DNA from: Planctomycetota bacterium
GTDB lineage: Bacteria; Planctomycetota; Planctomycetia; Pirellulales; Pirellulaceae
Length of the DNA stretch: 51,789 nt
Assembly: GCA_027622275.1 (NCBI GenBank)
Contig: JAQBZB010000025.1
Span: 1 to 51,789 of the forward strand
Direction of reading: 5' to 3'
This document shows positions 16,301 through 24,373 of this stretch, piece by piece (the stretch's first letter is position 1; each line of letters opens with the position of its first letter). The notes below the pieces were generated by a model. The model saw only the letters and a program-made list of their open reading frames with translations. It was not told the origin of the DNA and did no database searches. A program made the position numbers and the translations under genes.

Positions 16301-19057
16301 CAAGCGTTGTATTCCAAGTACGCCTGTCACGAACTGAACTTCTTCCTGCTGAAGAAAGACCGCAAGTTCTTCGACGACGTGGTACGGCCCTATCTGGCGA
16401 ACAAACGCGACAAGACGCTGTTCGATGACTGGTTGCTGCAATACGACATGCAGGAGTATCTGCGGGCGTGGAACTACGCGCGGCTGAATGTCGCCGAGCG
16501 GATCTTGCTGTCGCAACGCATCGCCAACGACCGTCAACACACCACGCGCGACGTGCTCGACCAGTTCTCGCTGCTCACGCCGGATCGGGATCGGCTGAAC
16601 TTGCTGTTCTTGACGGCGGTCAAAGGTCGGGCGCTGGAAGCCGGACATGATTGGGCTTTTGATGCGGCCAAGGAAGCTCAGCTCGCGCTCGAGATCCAGG
16701 TGGATAACAACGACATCGAAGTGGAAAGAATGGGCGGCATCGCTGGAATTGCTTATGGCGGCGCAGTCGCGGCGTCGGGGCCGGCGGCGGATGCCTCTGG
16801 TCTCCGCTCCGAATTAGCACCCCTTGAGGAGGATCGGAAAAGCCTCGCTGCTGGAAGAGGACTCAATCGCCGCGCCGCATTGGGCCTCTCGGAATCGTGG
16901 GAGGACGACAAGGAGGCCGATAAGCAGTCAATGTTTTTTAGAAAGCAACTTGGCCGCCAGGAACTGAGTGTCCGATCCCTGTATCAGACGCTCGACAAGA
17001 CGCAGGAGTGGGCCGAGAACAACTACTATCATTTGCCGATCGAGCAGCAGCTGGCCGGGCTCGTCACGGTCAACGCCTTTTGGCGCGACTACGCCGAACA
17101 CGATCCGGCGCAGCCGTTCCGCTCGATCCACTTCGCCGAGGCGTCGCAGAACTTCACCGAGATGATGCTCGCGCTGTCGCTGTTGGATCTGCCGTTCGAA
17201 GCGGCCGAACATGCGACCGAATTCGCCGACGGCAAGATGACGCTCACGGCCGGCAGCCCGCTGATCGTCTTCCACGAAGAGATCCGCGAAACCGGCGACG
17301 TCGTCGAGCAGACGCCGATCCTAGTCAGCCAAAACTTCTTCCGTTACGACGACCGCTATCGGATGGAGAACAACGAGCGGTTGGACAAGTTCGTGACCGA
17401 CGAGTTCCTGGTTCACACGGTCTACGGCTGCCAGGTCGTGTTGACGAATCCGACGTCGTCGCCGCAAAAGCTCGATGTGCTGCTGCAAGTTCCGCTCGGC
17501 GCGATTCCCGTGCTGAACGGCCAAGAGACGCGCAGCGTGCAGCTGGATCTTCAGCCTTACAACACGCAGACGATCGAGTACGACTTCTACTTCCCGGCGG
17601 CCGGCCGCTATCCGCATTATCCGGTTCACGTCGCCAAAAACGAAAAGCTGTTGGCACACGCGGAAGCGACGATGCTGACGGTTGTCGAGAAGCTCAGCCG
17701 CATCGACCGCGAGTCGTGGCCATACCTGTCGCAATACGGTTCCGCCGAGGATGTCTTGGATTACCTGCGGCAGAACAATCTGCATCGCACCGACTTGGAC
17801 AAGATCGCGTTCCGGATGGGGAACAAGGCGTTCTTCCTGCAAGTCATCGACTTGCTCGAACGCCGCCACGCCTACAACCACACGCTGTGGTCGTACGGCA
17901 TCAAGCATAACGCGGTGCCCGCCGTCAACCAGTATCTGCAACATGCCGACGGCTTCGTCCAGCTGTGCGGGGCCGCGATTGACAGTCCGCTGCTGCGGAT
18001 CGATCCCATCGCGCGGCATGCGTATCAGCATCTGGATTACCAGCCCTTGGTCAACGCGCGGGCTCATCAACTCGGCCGGCAGCGGCAGATTCTCAATGCG
18101 CGTATGCACCAACAGTATCACCAGTTGCTGACCATCCTCAGTTGCCGCCGCGATCTCGACCAAGACGAGCTGATGGCGGTTACCTATTACTTGCTGCTGC
18201 AGGATCGGGTCGCCGAGACGATGGACTTCTTCAGCCGCGTGAATGGTGCCGACCTCGAAACGTCGCTGCAATACGATTACTTCGCCGCGTACCTGAACCT
18301 GTATCGAGCCGAGACCGACGCCGCACGAAAGATCACGTCGCGCTATGCCGACTATCCCGTCGACCGCTGGCGAAACGCGTTCGTCTCGATCGATCGCCAG
18401 CTGGACGAGATCAGCAGCGGCGAAGTCGAAGTGGTCGATCCCGACAGTCGCGACCAACGGCAGGCCGAACTGGCCGCGACGGCACCTTCGTTCGATCTGA
18501 AAGTCGAGGCGAAGAAAGTGCAACTGGACTACCAGAACCTCGAGCGGGTGCTCGTCAACTACTACTTGATGGACATCGAGCTGCTGTTCAGCCGCAATCC
18601 GTTCGTGCAGCATTCATCCGGCCAATTCTCGCAGATCCGGCCGAACCTGACGGATACGATCGAGTTGCCCAAGGGCGGCAAGAAGTTCGAGATCGCGTTG
18701 CCGGACGAGCTGTTGAATCGCAACGTCCTGGTTGAAATTGTCGGCGCTGGACAAACGAAGTCGCAGGCGTATTACTCGAACTCGCTGTCCGTGCAGTTGA
18801 TCGAAAACTACGGCCAATTGCGAGTCGCGGCGGAAGACACTGGCAAGCCGTTGGCAACCGTTTACGTGAAAGCTTACGCCCGCATGAAGGACGGCTCGGT
18901 CCGTTTCTTCAAGGACGGCTACACCGACTTGCGAGGCCGCTTCGATTACTCGTCGCTGAACACCAACGAACTCGATCACGTCGAGCGGTTCGCCTTGCTG
19001 ATCCTGAGCGACGATCACGGAGCCGTCGTGCGCGAGGCGGCTCCGCCGAAGCGGTAG
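13373..19057 (+). CDS. Main part of the roughly 2,100-residue exported protein (no own start seen)
   Basis: Open frame of 1,894 codons in phase with 12719-13372; together they encode about 2,112 residues. I do not recognise a catalytic domain. Seen: a helical first 150 residues; long stretches of beta-rich sequence with macroglobulin-like character (GVYVVDFIGNGMNSRVVVRKG; VLLQVPLGAIPVLNGQ); a variable Ala/Gly/Pro/Glu segment in the middle; more helical repeats; and a C-terminal beta domain ending ALLILSDDHGAVVREAAPPKR. The similarity to bacterial alpha-2-macroglobulin-type proteins is loose and there is no CGEQ thioester motif. With the signal peptide of the first part it would be exported. 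Codon usage is even throughout with no further stops, so the interruption at 13370 is recent or artefactual. A long antisense frame (12647-15142) is a shadow. Confidence 0.7.
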   Translation: MDECLRLKPDLLNQVNFVNAYLAKLRPSADVDWQYETDEYDAYLDRLWRFVSRLAPVHNSLKTHVLFHRLTLDRARGVYDKDRFMAYIRLPRNVAYIEPKFLQQDENRRYAADLNANYEAFTLLPPVRDDEPLVRSYLHHFFVDEIVTTPYEPFILDSYLRHNLAETKIVNGLGEPEQWYSLLPPDRYQALKDRIDLDFAPTNPKFFAADDPVSLDLHVKNVGTLIVRVFEINTKNLYREHNREVNADINLDGMVANNEQTFEYPEPPLRRVRRHFEFAALTKPGVYVVDFIGNGMNSRVVVRKGQLRHLVQTSSAGQVFTVLDEKNERVTRASIWLTGHEYLPQEDGRILVPFTTQPGRQAIILSRGDLSSLAFFQHQAEQYQLAAGIYVDRESLLKRTVVPVVVRSGLILNGSPVGIADLEDIRLTIASVDHDGVASTKEVKDFELFEDRESIYEFQVPPRLAQLTFTLQAKIQSLSQGKKLDLQGAESFQLNGIDKSEKVADLHFAKINDTYVIESRGKSGEARPDRPIVLSLQHRDFSFPMIATVQTDRDGRVVLGPLEGIASVTATDPEGTAHTWPLSRDQYSYHQSIHATVGETIEIPYMGSNDKPAREELSLLELRGETYVADRFNAIRIKDGMLQLRGLPRGDYDLLLKDRTHRMRIRVADGKSGEGYALGSSRHLESRGAKPLQIAKVETDDKQLRISVNNSTKFARVHIFATRYRPAFSAFGKLAGVGDPEPYQVDPGRMTALYVAGRSIGDEYQYIIDRRYAKKYPGVLVERPSVLLNPWAVRSTESGRQDAQAGDDFAPAAEPEPAMAEHAANLGLVVASDGDFANLDFLSEASVVLANLQPDEKGVVTIPLDKLGAHQDLHIVAVDPQSTAYRNVSLDEKPMKLFDLRLLAGLDTKRHFTQQKQVSVVDQGGQFVLPDIATSRFEAYDTLARVYSLYATLSGDAKLAEFSFILTWPTLDAAQKQALYSKYACHELNFFLLKKDRKFFDDVVRPYLANKRDKTLFDDWLLQYDMQEYLRAWNYARLNVAERILLSQRIANDRQHTTRDVLDQFSLLTPDRDRLNLLFLTAVKGRALEAGHDWAFDAAKEAQLALEIQVDNNDIEVERMGGIAGIAYGGAVAASGPAADASGLRSELAPLEEDRKSLAAGRGLNRRAALGLSESWEDDKEADKQSMFFRKQLGRQELSVRSLYQTLDKTQEWAENNYYHLPIEQQLAGLVTVNAFWRDYAEHDPAQPFRSIHFAEASQNFTEMMLALSLLDLPFEAAEHATEFADGKMTLTAGSPLIVFHEEIRETGDVVEQTPILVSQNFFRYDDRYRMENNERLDKFVTDEFLVHTVYGCQVVLTNPTSSPQKLDVLLQVPLGAIPVLNGQETRSVQLDLQPYNTQTIEYDFYFPAAGRYPHYPVHVAKNEKLLAHAEATMLTVVEKLSRIDRESWPYLSQYGSAEDVLDYLRQNNLHRTDLDKIAFRMGNKAFFLQVIDLLERRHAYNHTLWSYGIKHNAVPAVNQYLQHADGFVQLCGAAIDSPLLRIDPIARHAYQHLDYQPLVNARAHQLGRQRQILNARMHQQYHQLLTILSCRRDLDQDELMAVTYYLLLQDRVAETMDFFSRVNGADLETSLQYDYFAAYLNLYRAETDAARKITSRYADYPVDRWRNAFVSIDRQLDEISSGEVEVVDPDSRDQRQAELAATAPSFDLKVEAKKVQLDYQNLERVLVNYYLMDIELLFSRNPFVQHSSGQFSQIRPNLTDTIELPKGGKKFEIALPDELLNRNVLVEIVGAGQTKSQAYYSNSLSVQLIENYGQLRVAAEDTGKPLATVYVKAYARMKDGSVRFFKDGYTDLRGRFDYSSLNTNELDHVERFALLILSDDHGAVVREAAPPKR

Positions 19058-19439
19058 TCGAGGATGGAACAGAAGGTAACGAAGGAACTCAGGCGGAGAT
19101 TCCCGAACACTTGCGTGGCAACACCGCCTGTACGCACCTGCCCCGTTTAGGTCTACAGGGGTCGGGAGTGGCGTGTTCAGTCTGTGCGATGCAACTTGAA
19201 AGTGGTGTTTTCTCGGCGGCTTGAATTTGTTCCACTGGTGTCGGGCATCACGCTTCGAATCAGGGAGGGAATGAAGTCATGGAACGAGTTGAGTTTCGAA
19301 GTCCACTGCGGAAACTGGTTGCGTTCTTCGAAAGTACCGATGAGTCCGGCGAACAACGATGCCGCGGAAGCATCTGCGCCCGTAACCCCAGAGACACGGG
19401 GCCGAGGGAAGGGGGTCAGCAAGGAGGAATATCGATCAG

Positions 19440-19800
19440 TCTAACCTCGACCGGACACTGAGGCCGGAACGTCGAAGGTCACGCGGACTGCTCGGTGTGC
19501 GTGAGGCAGCTCAAGCGAGCCGTGAGTTCAAGTTCACCGCCCTGCTACATCACATCAACGTCGAACTGCTGACTTCGAGCTTTTACGAGTTCAAGAAGAC
19601 GGCAGCCGTCGGCGTCGACCGAGTGACATGGCATGAATACGAGCAAGGCCTGGAAGATCGCCGACCAACGCTGCGCGTCGGATGACTTTGTGATCGGATT
19701 TGAGCATGAGGCAGACGCCCGCGCCTGCTTGGAGGATCTCGCTGAGAGACTCCAAAAGTTCGGCTTGAATCTTCATCTTCAACGTCGCAGCCAGCGTGGA
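19440..19800 (+). pseudogene. Group II intron reverse transcriptase/maturase fragment
   Basis: The frame ending at 19685 reads LRPERRRSRGLLGVREAA, then FKFTALLHHINVELL and FYEFKKTAAVGVDRVTWHEY, the conserved N-terminal region (RT-0/RT-1) of group II maturases. It then jumps, in another frame (about 19675-19790), to SDDFVIGFEHEADARACLED and LQKFGLNLH, the region of the catalytic YADD box. About 150-200 residues between the two are missing and the reading frame is shifted. Domain X and the endonuclease are absent. The first residue of the YADD motif is also changed. Confidence 0.75.
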
Positions 19801-19912
19801 AAGTCTTGCTGGAATTGGAGTCGGATGGGCCGCTTGGTGCAGAAGTACCTTCCCCGTCCGCGTTTGACCCACCCACGTCCAAACATCCGGCACCACGCCC
19901 GACTCAGAGCAG

Positions 19913-19988
19913 GAGCCGTATGAGGGAATAGTCCACGTCCGGATCTGTGCGGGGGGCCGCCGGCAACGGCGGTCCCTACCGCGATCGC
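19913..19988 (+). ncRNA. Group II intron domains V and VI
   Basis: 19913-19945 begins GAGCCGTATGAGGG and ends CGTCCGGATC, matching the roughly 34-nt catalytic domain V hairpin of bacterial group II introns. It is followed directly by a GC-rich hairpin (GCCGCCG, GCAA loop, CGGCGGT, about 19956-19973) flanked by GCGGGG and CCCTACCGC, consistent with domain VI and the 3' end near 19985-19990. Confidence 0.7.
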
Positions 19989-20008
19989 CCAGCGGCTGAT
20001 AATCCGGG

Positions 20009-22603
20009 TTAGGGCAGCGCCGCGAACTTAACTCGCCATGCTGGCGGCCCGAGATCCGGGTAGAGCAACTCGAATTGATCGTACGCGATGCGAGCTTGGG
20101 CGGCGTCGAACTGAAACAGGCACGCAAGTTGATAGTACTTGGCTTCGAACCATTCGTCGGAACCCTTCGGAACGCCCCGCACCAATGTTCTCCAATGGAC
20201 GATCGCGGCGGCATAGTCCTTGGCGGCAAAACTCGCCAATCCCGCTCGTCGCAGATAACTCTTGCTCGGCGGGCCGTTACTCGCTTTCAGCAGACTCTCC
20301 AGACGCTGCGCTGCGACGTCGTGTTGCCCTAAACGAGCCGCATAGTCAGCGAGCTTGGAGTTCGCGACCTGCGCGTTCTTGCTCGCTCGAATCGCCTCCG
20401 GCGAATCGCCAAGCAATTCGACCAGCCGCTGGTACAACGCAAATGCTTCTCGCACGTCTTCGCTGGTCGCTGCGGCGGATAACGCCGCGATCTTCTTGTC
20501 CATTGTGCGAGCCATCACGATGATCGCGGCCGTCTCGTATCGCGAGCCGGTCGCATTCTTGACAAGCCACCCCGCGTGCAGACGCTCTTGCAATGAATCG
20601 CCTCGTTTGTGCGTCAACTGCATGGCATGAAAATAGTGCTCGGCGACGACCGAATCGGACTTGAGTATCGACGCCACCAGCGGACTCGCCTGACCGAGAT
20701 ACTTCGCCGCGGTCTCTGCCTGTGATCCGTCCCCGCTCAGCGCGACACCGATCGCTTGATTCAGCGCCCTCACGAGCCGGCTCTTGTCGGGCTCCGAACC
20801 CGTCAACGTGAGATAGGTATCCGTCGCGTCGAACAGCCGTTTCGCAAGTGCAGCTTTCTCGTCCGCCGCCGCCTTGGCCCACTGCTGATACAAGAGCGTC
20901 GTGATTTTATAGCGGGCGGACAGGTAATCGGGCGAGTCGGCGGGAACGTTTTGCAAACTGAGAAGCGTTTCGACCGGCGAGCTGCTTTGCCGCAGCTTGC
21001 CGATGTAGTAATCCGCCCGCTTGGCGTATTCGTGTTCGGGGAACTCGCGTTTGATCATGTTCAGCATCGCGATCGCCGCATCTTTGAAACGCGGCGCGGA
21101 CTTGCTGACGGCTTGGAACGAGACAAACCCCATCCAAGCGGAATCGATCGCGCGATCATCCCGCGCGGCAATCATTCGTTCGGCAGCGAGTTGAAACTCG
21201 CGGCCGGCGTCTTCGAAGTTTCCTTGTCGATACTGACACCACGCCAGCTGACTCCGGCATTGGCCCGCCGCTCCCAGGTCATCATTTGCCGCCGGCTCGC
21301 GCAGCGCCTGCGTCAGGCTTGCGGCCGCGGCAGCATAGTCTTCCTGCTTCTTTGTTTGTTCGGCTTGTTCGAACAGCTGCTGCCCTTGCAGCCAACGCAA
21401 GTAGAACCCGGCGTTGTCGTTCAGTTCGATCTTGTACTTCGCCATCAATTGCTTCGCCGTGCCACGTTGGCCAATCTTGATCAAACCTCCCAGCCCCAGC
21501 ACGCCAAGAGGTCGAACCCGCGGGTTCGTGACGGCACTTCCCGTAAAAGCCGCTTGAATCAGACTAACGCAGAAACTGACTTGGCCCTGTGTCGCCGCTC
21601 CCTGAAAGGCTGCGATCTGTTTCTCGGCAAACGCGGTCGCATCGGCGTAACGCTCGACGTTGAGCAGCGATTGCAGCCGCCAGTATCCGACCTGATCTCG
21701 CAACTGCGGCGGCACGGAAGCGTGATTGAGCAACTCGAAGCAATGGTCGCTCTGCTCCGTGTGATTCAACGCGGCTTCGGTCAGCGCCAAGCCAATTAAG
21801 GTTCGTGACCGCCAAATCGATTCCAAGCCAAGTTCCGCCGCGTCGAGATCCTCGTAAGAATCGCCAAGTCCGAGCAACTGGCGAAAAATCTTCAGCGCCA
21901 TCTCGTAGTCGGCGGCGGCGTTCTTCGTCAGCCCGCGATAGTAGCTCGACCACGCCGCGAAGTAAGAGGCACGCCCGACAATGGCTTGCAGCCGCGTGAG
22001 TTCTTTCTCTTTCTGAGTGAGTTGTTCCCCCTCTTCCAGCTTGTTGATCTCTTCCAGCAGCGTGTCGTGCTTGGAATTCAGCTCGGTCTGGAGCCGATTC
22101 AATTCGGGAGCGATGTGATCGAGCAGAACCTGAGCGCCGCTGCGGCTGGATTCGTCGCTGCGGTCGGCAATCCATTTCCCGACCAACCCCTCGGCGCGAT
22201 AGTAATCGGCTTGCAGTAGCATGACTTCAAGCAGCGACGTCTTGGCGGCGGGCACTCGTTCCAGCAACGCGTTGATCTTCCGGACCACCGCTTCGTACTT
22301 GCCAGCCTCGTCGGAGAAGGCGAGCAATTGTCCCGCGTAGAGATCGGCAAGACGCTGCGCAAGTTTCAGTCGCACGGCGTCATCGGTTTCGTGGACAAGC
22401 ACTTGCTCGATATGAACCGTCTGAAGTTCGATCAATCCGAGGCGTGTCAGGAGGCTTTCCAGCCGGTCGTCTTCGGGAGCCGCGAGCGCGCCGACCGGAG
22501 CCGACACGATCGCCATGACACACATCGCCAGCAGGCAGCCGCGAGTTGCTGTTGCCACAGCGTGTGGCTGGGGTCGAATCGGATTGTCAGTCGATCGGAA
22601 CAT
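20009..22603 (-). CDS. Large exported tetratricopeptide-repeat protein of the ExbB/ExbD operon
   Basis: Protein of 864 residues with a signal-like hydrophobic segment after a short charged N-terminus (about 22-42, GCLLAMCVMAIVSAPVGALA). The rest is almost entirely helical with repeating TPR-type pairs, for example YYRGLTKNAAADYEMALKIF and CQYRQGNFEDAGREFQLAAE. No enzyme domain is visible; it probably serves as a periplasmic interaction scaffold. ATG 22603 is chosen since it precedes the hydrophobic segment; it overlaps the upstream exbD gene by 17 bp, indicating translational coupling. Last gene of a five-gene minus-strand operon. In planctomycetes and myxobacteria, TPR proteins often accompany TolQ/TolR-type complexes; its partner is inferred from that. 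Confidence 0.75.
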   Translation of the reverse strand: MFRSTDNPIRPQPHAVATATRGCLLAMCVMAIVSAPVGALAAPEDDRLESLLTRLGLIELQTVHIEQVLVHETDDAVRLKLAQRLADLYAGQLLAFSDEAGKYEAVVRKINALLERVPAAKTSLLEVMLLQADYYRAEGLVGKWIADRSDESSRSGAQVLLDHIAPELNRLQTELNSKHDTLLEEINKLEEGEQLTQKEKELTRLQAIVGRASYFAAWSSYYRGLTKNAAADYEMALKIFRQLLGLGDSYEDLDAAELGLESIWRSRTLIGLALTEAALNHTEQSDHCFELLNHASVPPQLRDQVGYWRLQSLLNVERYADATAFAEKQIAAFQGAATQGQVSFCVSLIQAAFTGSAVTNPRVRPLGVLGLGGLIKIGQRGTAKQLMAKYKIELNDNAGFYLRWLQGQQLFEQAEQTKKQEDYAAAAASLTQALREPAANDDLGAAGQCRSQLAWCQYRQGNFEDAGREFQLAAERMIAARDDRAIDSAWMGFVSFQAVSKSAPRFKDAAIAMLNMIKREFPEHEYAKRADYYIGKLRQSSSPVETLLSLQNVPADSPDYLSARYKITTLLYQQWAKAAADEKAALAKRLFDATDTYLTLTGSEPDKSRLVRALNQAIGVALSGDGSQAETAAKYLGQASPLVASILKSDSVVAEHYFHAMQLTHKRGDSLQERLHAGWLVKNATGSRYETAAIIVMARTMDKKIAALSAAATSEDVREAFALYQRLVELLGDSPEAIRASKNAQVANSKLADYAARLGQHDVAAQRLESLLKASNGPPSKSYLRRAGLASFAAKDYAAAIVHWRTLVRGVPKGSDEWFEAKYYQLACLFQFDAAQARIAYDQFELLYPDLGPPAWRVKFAALP

Positions 22604-23006
22604 AAGACACCGAAACAAAGTCCGCATCCTTACAAGCTTGAATCGCCGTTGCCGCCATCTCGAAGGGCGCACCGTCACTGACCCGCACGAATGCCCCATC
22701 CAGTTTGTTTGGGAAGCCGCGCAACACATCCGTCAATCCAGCTCCCGTCGTCAGCTCGCGCGAACCAACACGATACACAAAGCCGGAACCGCCGGGAACG
22801 ATCTCGACTACCGCCGGTTCCAAGTCGCTCGCTTGGGCGGCTGACTTCTCGTTCACCTTGATCGCGGAATCGAGATCGCGTTCCGTCTTCACGAAGCTGG
22901 CAGTCGTCATGAAGAAGATCAGCAACAGAAAGACCACGTCGATCATGCTCGTCATCGACAGAGCGATCTTCCGGTCGTGTTGGACTTTGCGATTGGATAG
23001 TTTCAT
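22587..23006 (-). CDS. Biopolymer transport protein ExbD/TolR family (second copy)
   Basis: Protein of 139 residues. A short basic cytoplasmic N-terminus is followed by one membrane helix (about 18-38, MTSMIDVVFLLLIFFMTTA) with the conserved Asp in the SMIDVVFLLLIFFM motif, the proton-binding site of ExbD/TolR/MotB-like stators. The rest is a small periplasmic domain. It starts one base after the stop of the first exbD, and its end overlaps the TPR gene. Two ExbD paralogues downstream of one ExbB suggest a heteromeric stator. Confidence 0.9.
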   Translation of the reverse strand: MKLSNRKVQHDRKIALSMTSMIDVVFLLLIFFMTTASFVKTERDLDSAIKVNEKSAAQASDLEPAVVEIVPGGSGFVYRVGSRELTTGAGLTDVLRGFPNKLDGAFVRVSDGAPFEMAATAIQACKDADFVSVSYVPID

Positions 23007-23007
23007 G

Positions 23008-23424
23008 TTACCGCGGGACTTCGACGGCGATTCGCACGCGTCTGATCTGCAACTTGTTCAAAGCGGATACAACCGAGTTCACGCCGGCACTGGCACCTCG
23101 TTGATCCGCGCGAATGACAATATTTATGAGCTTCGGATCGTCCCCCACGCGGCGCAATTCGCGATTGACCAGCGATACAAATTCGCCAATCGCGAGCGTC
23201 CGGCCCGAGACAACTATCGCGCCGACTTCAGTCACGTTGACGGTGACAACGGACGGTTTCTGATCTTCCGTTCCCTTGAGCTTTGGCAGCTCCAGTTGTT
23301 CTTTGTTCAGCTTCGATACCTGCGTCACGGTCATGAAAAAGATGATCAACAAGAACACGATGTCGATCATCGGTGTCATGTCCATCTCGGGACGCGTGTT
23401 GCGGCGGCGTTTGGTGAGACGCAT
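23008..23424 (-). CDS. Biopolymer transport protein ExbD/TolR family (first copy)
   Basis: Protein of 138 residues with the typical layout: basic N-terminus (MRLTKRRRNTRPEMDMTP), one membrane helix with the conserved Asp in PMIDIVFLLIIFFM, and a periplasmic domain ending RRVRIAVEVPR. ATG 23424 is preferred over an upstream codon whose extra residues would be encoded in the adjacent palindromic repeat. It works with the ExbB homologue 97 bp upstream to couple proton flow to mechanical work at the envelope. Confidence 0.9.
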   Translation of the reverse strand: MRLTKRRRNTRPEMDMTPMIDIVFLLIIFFMTVTQVSKLNKEQLELPKLKGTEDQKPSVVTVNVTEVGAIVVSGRTLAIGEFVSLVNRELRRVGDDPKLINIVIRADQRGASAGVNSVVSALNKLQIRRVRIAVEVPR

Positions 23425-23461
23425 GGGTTGGTCTACGATTTGTGGTTCATGTAGGTGACTC

Positions 23462-23512
23462 GTAGGGTGGGCTGTGCCCACCAACTGCAATGGTCGGCAC
23501 AGCCCACCCTAC
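23462..23512. repeat. GTAG...CTAC palindromic element E
   Basis: Arms 23462-23478 and 23496-23512 (GTAGGGTGGGCTGTGCC and exact reverse complement) with a 17-nt loop. It sits inside the operon between exbB and the first exbD, where it might stabilise or attenuate the transcript. Confidence 0.8.
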
Positions 23513-23520
23513 AATCTTGC

Positions 23521-24351
23521 TTACTTTCGCCGACCCAGCGGCATGAGGACTTGTTCGACCCGTTTCCCCGCCTCGGCAATGATCGAATCGATTTTGTTAC
23601 GGAAGTAGCTGAAGGCGATCATCGTGGGAATGGCGACAAACAATCCCATCAACGTCGTCACGAGCGCTTGCCCAATGCCGCCGGCCAGTTCCGCCGGCTT
23701 CGCCGCGCCTTCGGTGGCCGCGATCGTATTGAACGCCTTGATCATACCAAGCACCGTTCCCGTCAATCCGAGCATCGGGGCAATCGAGCCGATCAAGCCA
23801 AGGATTTCCGTCTTGCGGTACAAGGAACCGGTCTGGTCCTCTCCGGCTTCTTCGACCGCGGCCTTGTACTCGGCGAAGCCAAACTCGGAACCTTTGTAGC
23901 GCTCCAGCCCAGCCAGCACGACCGTCGAAAACAGAGAATGATTGGCGGGATCGTGGCAGTACTCGACCGCCTGATCGACTTGCCCTTGCGCAATCAACGT
24001 CTCCAAATCCGCGGCAACCGCTTCCGGCATCAATGTCGTTTTTCGGATCGTCATGAAATGCTCGATGATGAAGCCGACCGAGACGACCGACAGCAAGATG
24101 ATGAACAGCCCAACGACTCCGCCATCGATGATCGTATCGAGAACGGTCCGCGTCTTCGCTGCGGGCGAACTAGCGGCCGGGCCGCTGGCAACGTCTTCCA
24201 AGACCTCATCGTCCTGTGCGAAAGCCACGGCACCCGGGTCCGGGCCTGCGAACCCGGCCAAGAGCAATGACATGGCGAGATAGATCGGCCAGGCGCTGTG
24301 CCATCGCGTTCGAGCAAGAGGGGAACTCCCGAGTCCGACAGAGCAATCCAT
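23521..24351 (-). CDS. MotA/TolQ/ExbB proton channel family protein
   Basis: Protein of 276 residues. An N-terminal hydrophobic segment (about 20-45) is probably a signal peptide, as in many planctomycete ExbB proteins. Then come three membrane segments: GGVVGLFIILLSVVSVGFII (about 77-96), IGSIAPMLGLTGTVLGMIKAF (about 187-208) and ALVTTLMGLFVAIPTMIAFSYF (about 229-250). The motif GLIGSIAPMLGLTGTVLGMI is diagnostic for the family. It forms the pentameric channel around ExbD helices and uses the proton motive force. The ATG has GAGGAG about six bases upstream. Confidence 0.92.
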   Translation of the reverse strand: MDCSVGLGSSPLARTRWHSAWPIYLAMSLLLAGFAGPDPGAVAFAQDDEVLEDVASGPAASSPAAKTRTVLDTIIDGGVVGLFIILLSVVSVGFIIEHFMTIRKTTLMPEAVAADLETLIAQGQVDQAVEYCHDPANHSLFSTVVLAGLERYKGSEFGFAEYKAAVEEAGEDQTGSLYRKTEILGLIGSIAPMLGLTGTVLGMIKAFNTIAATEGAAKPAELAGGIGQALVTTLMGLFVAIPTMIAFSYFRNKIDSIIAEAGKRVEQVLMPLGRRK

Positions 24352-24373
24352 GTTGACTCCTCAAGGCTGTATT

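Larger units (their letters stand above)
19184..19990 (+). mobile_element. Decayed group II intron
   Basis: A remnant of a group II intron lies between the giant gene and the TPR gene. A GTGCGAT at 19184 could be the 5' end (weak). It contains the N-terminus and part of the catalytic region of the intron-encoded reverse transcriptase, and ends with recognisable domains V (19913-19945) and VI. Most of the reverse transcriptase is deleted, so it cannot move by itself. The remainder of 19058-19183 shows nothing I can identify. Confidence 0.7.

Noticed and set aside
17321-18613. 430-codon open frame on the minus strand
   Set aside because: Also antisense to the giant gene, with no family features.
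7206-19057. Stop-codon reassignment as explanation for the in-frame stops
   Set aside because: The interrupting stops are different (TAG and TAA), and TAG, TAA and TGA all end ordinary genes in the window. Only the UGA at 1366 has the context for recoding.
20756-21799. 347-codon open frame on the plus strand
   Set aside because: Antisense to the TPR protein; Arg-rich and without motifs.
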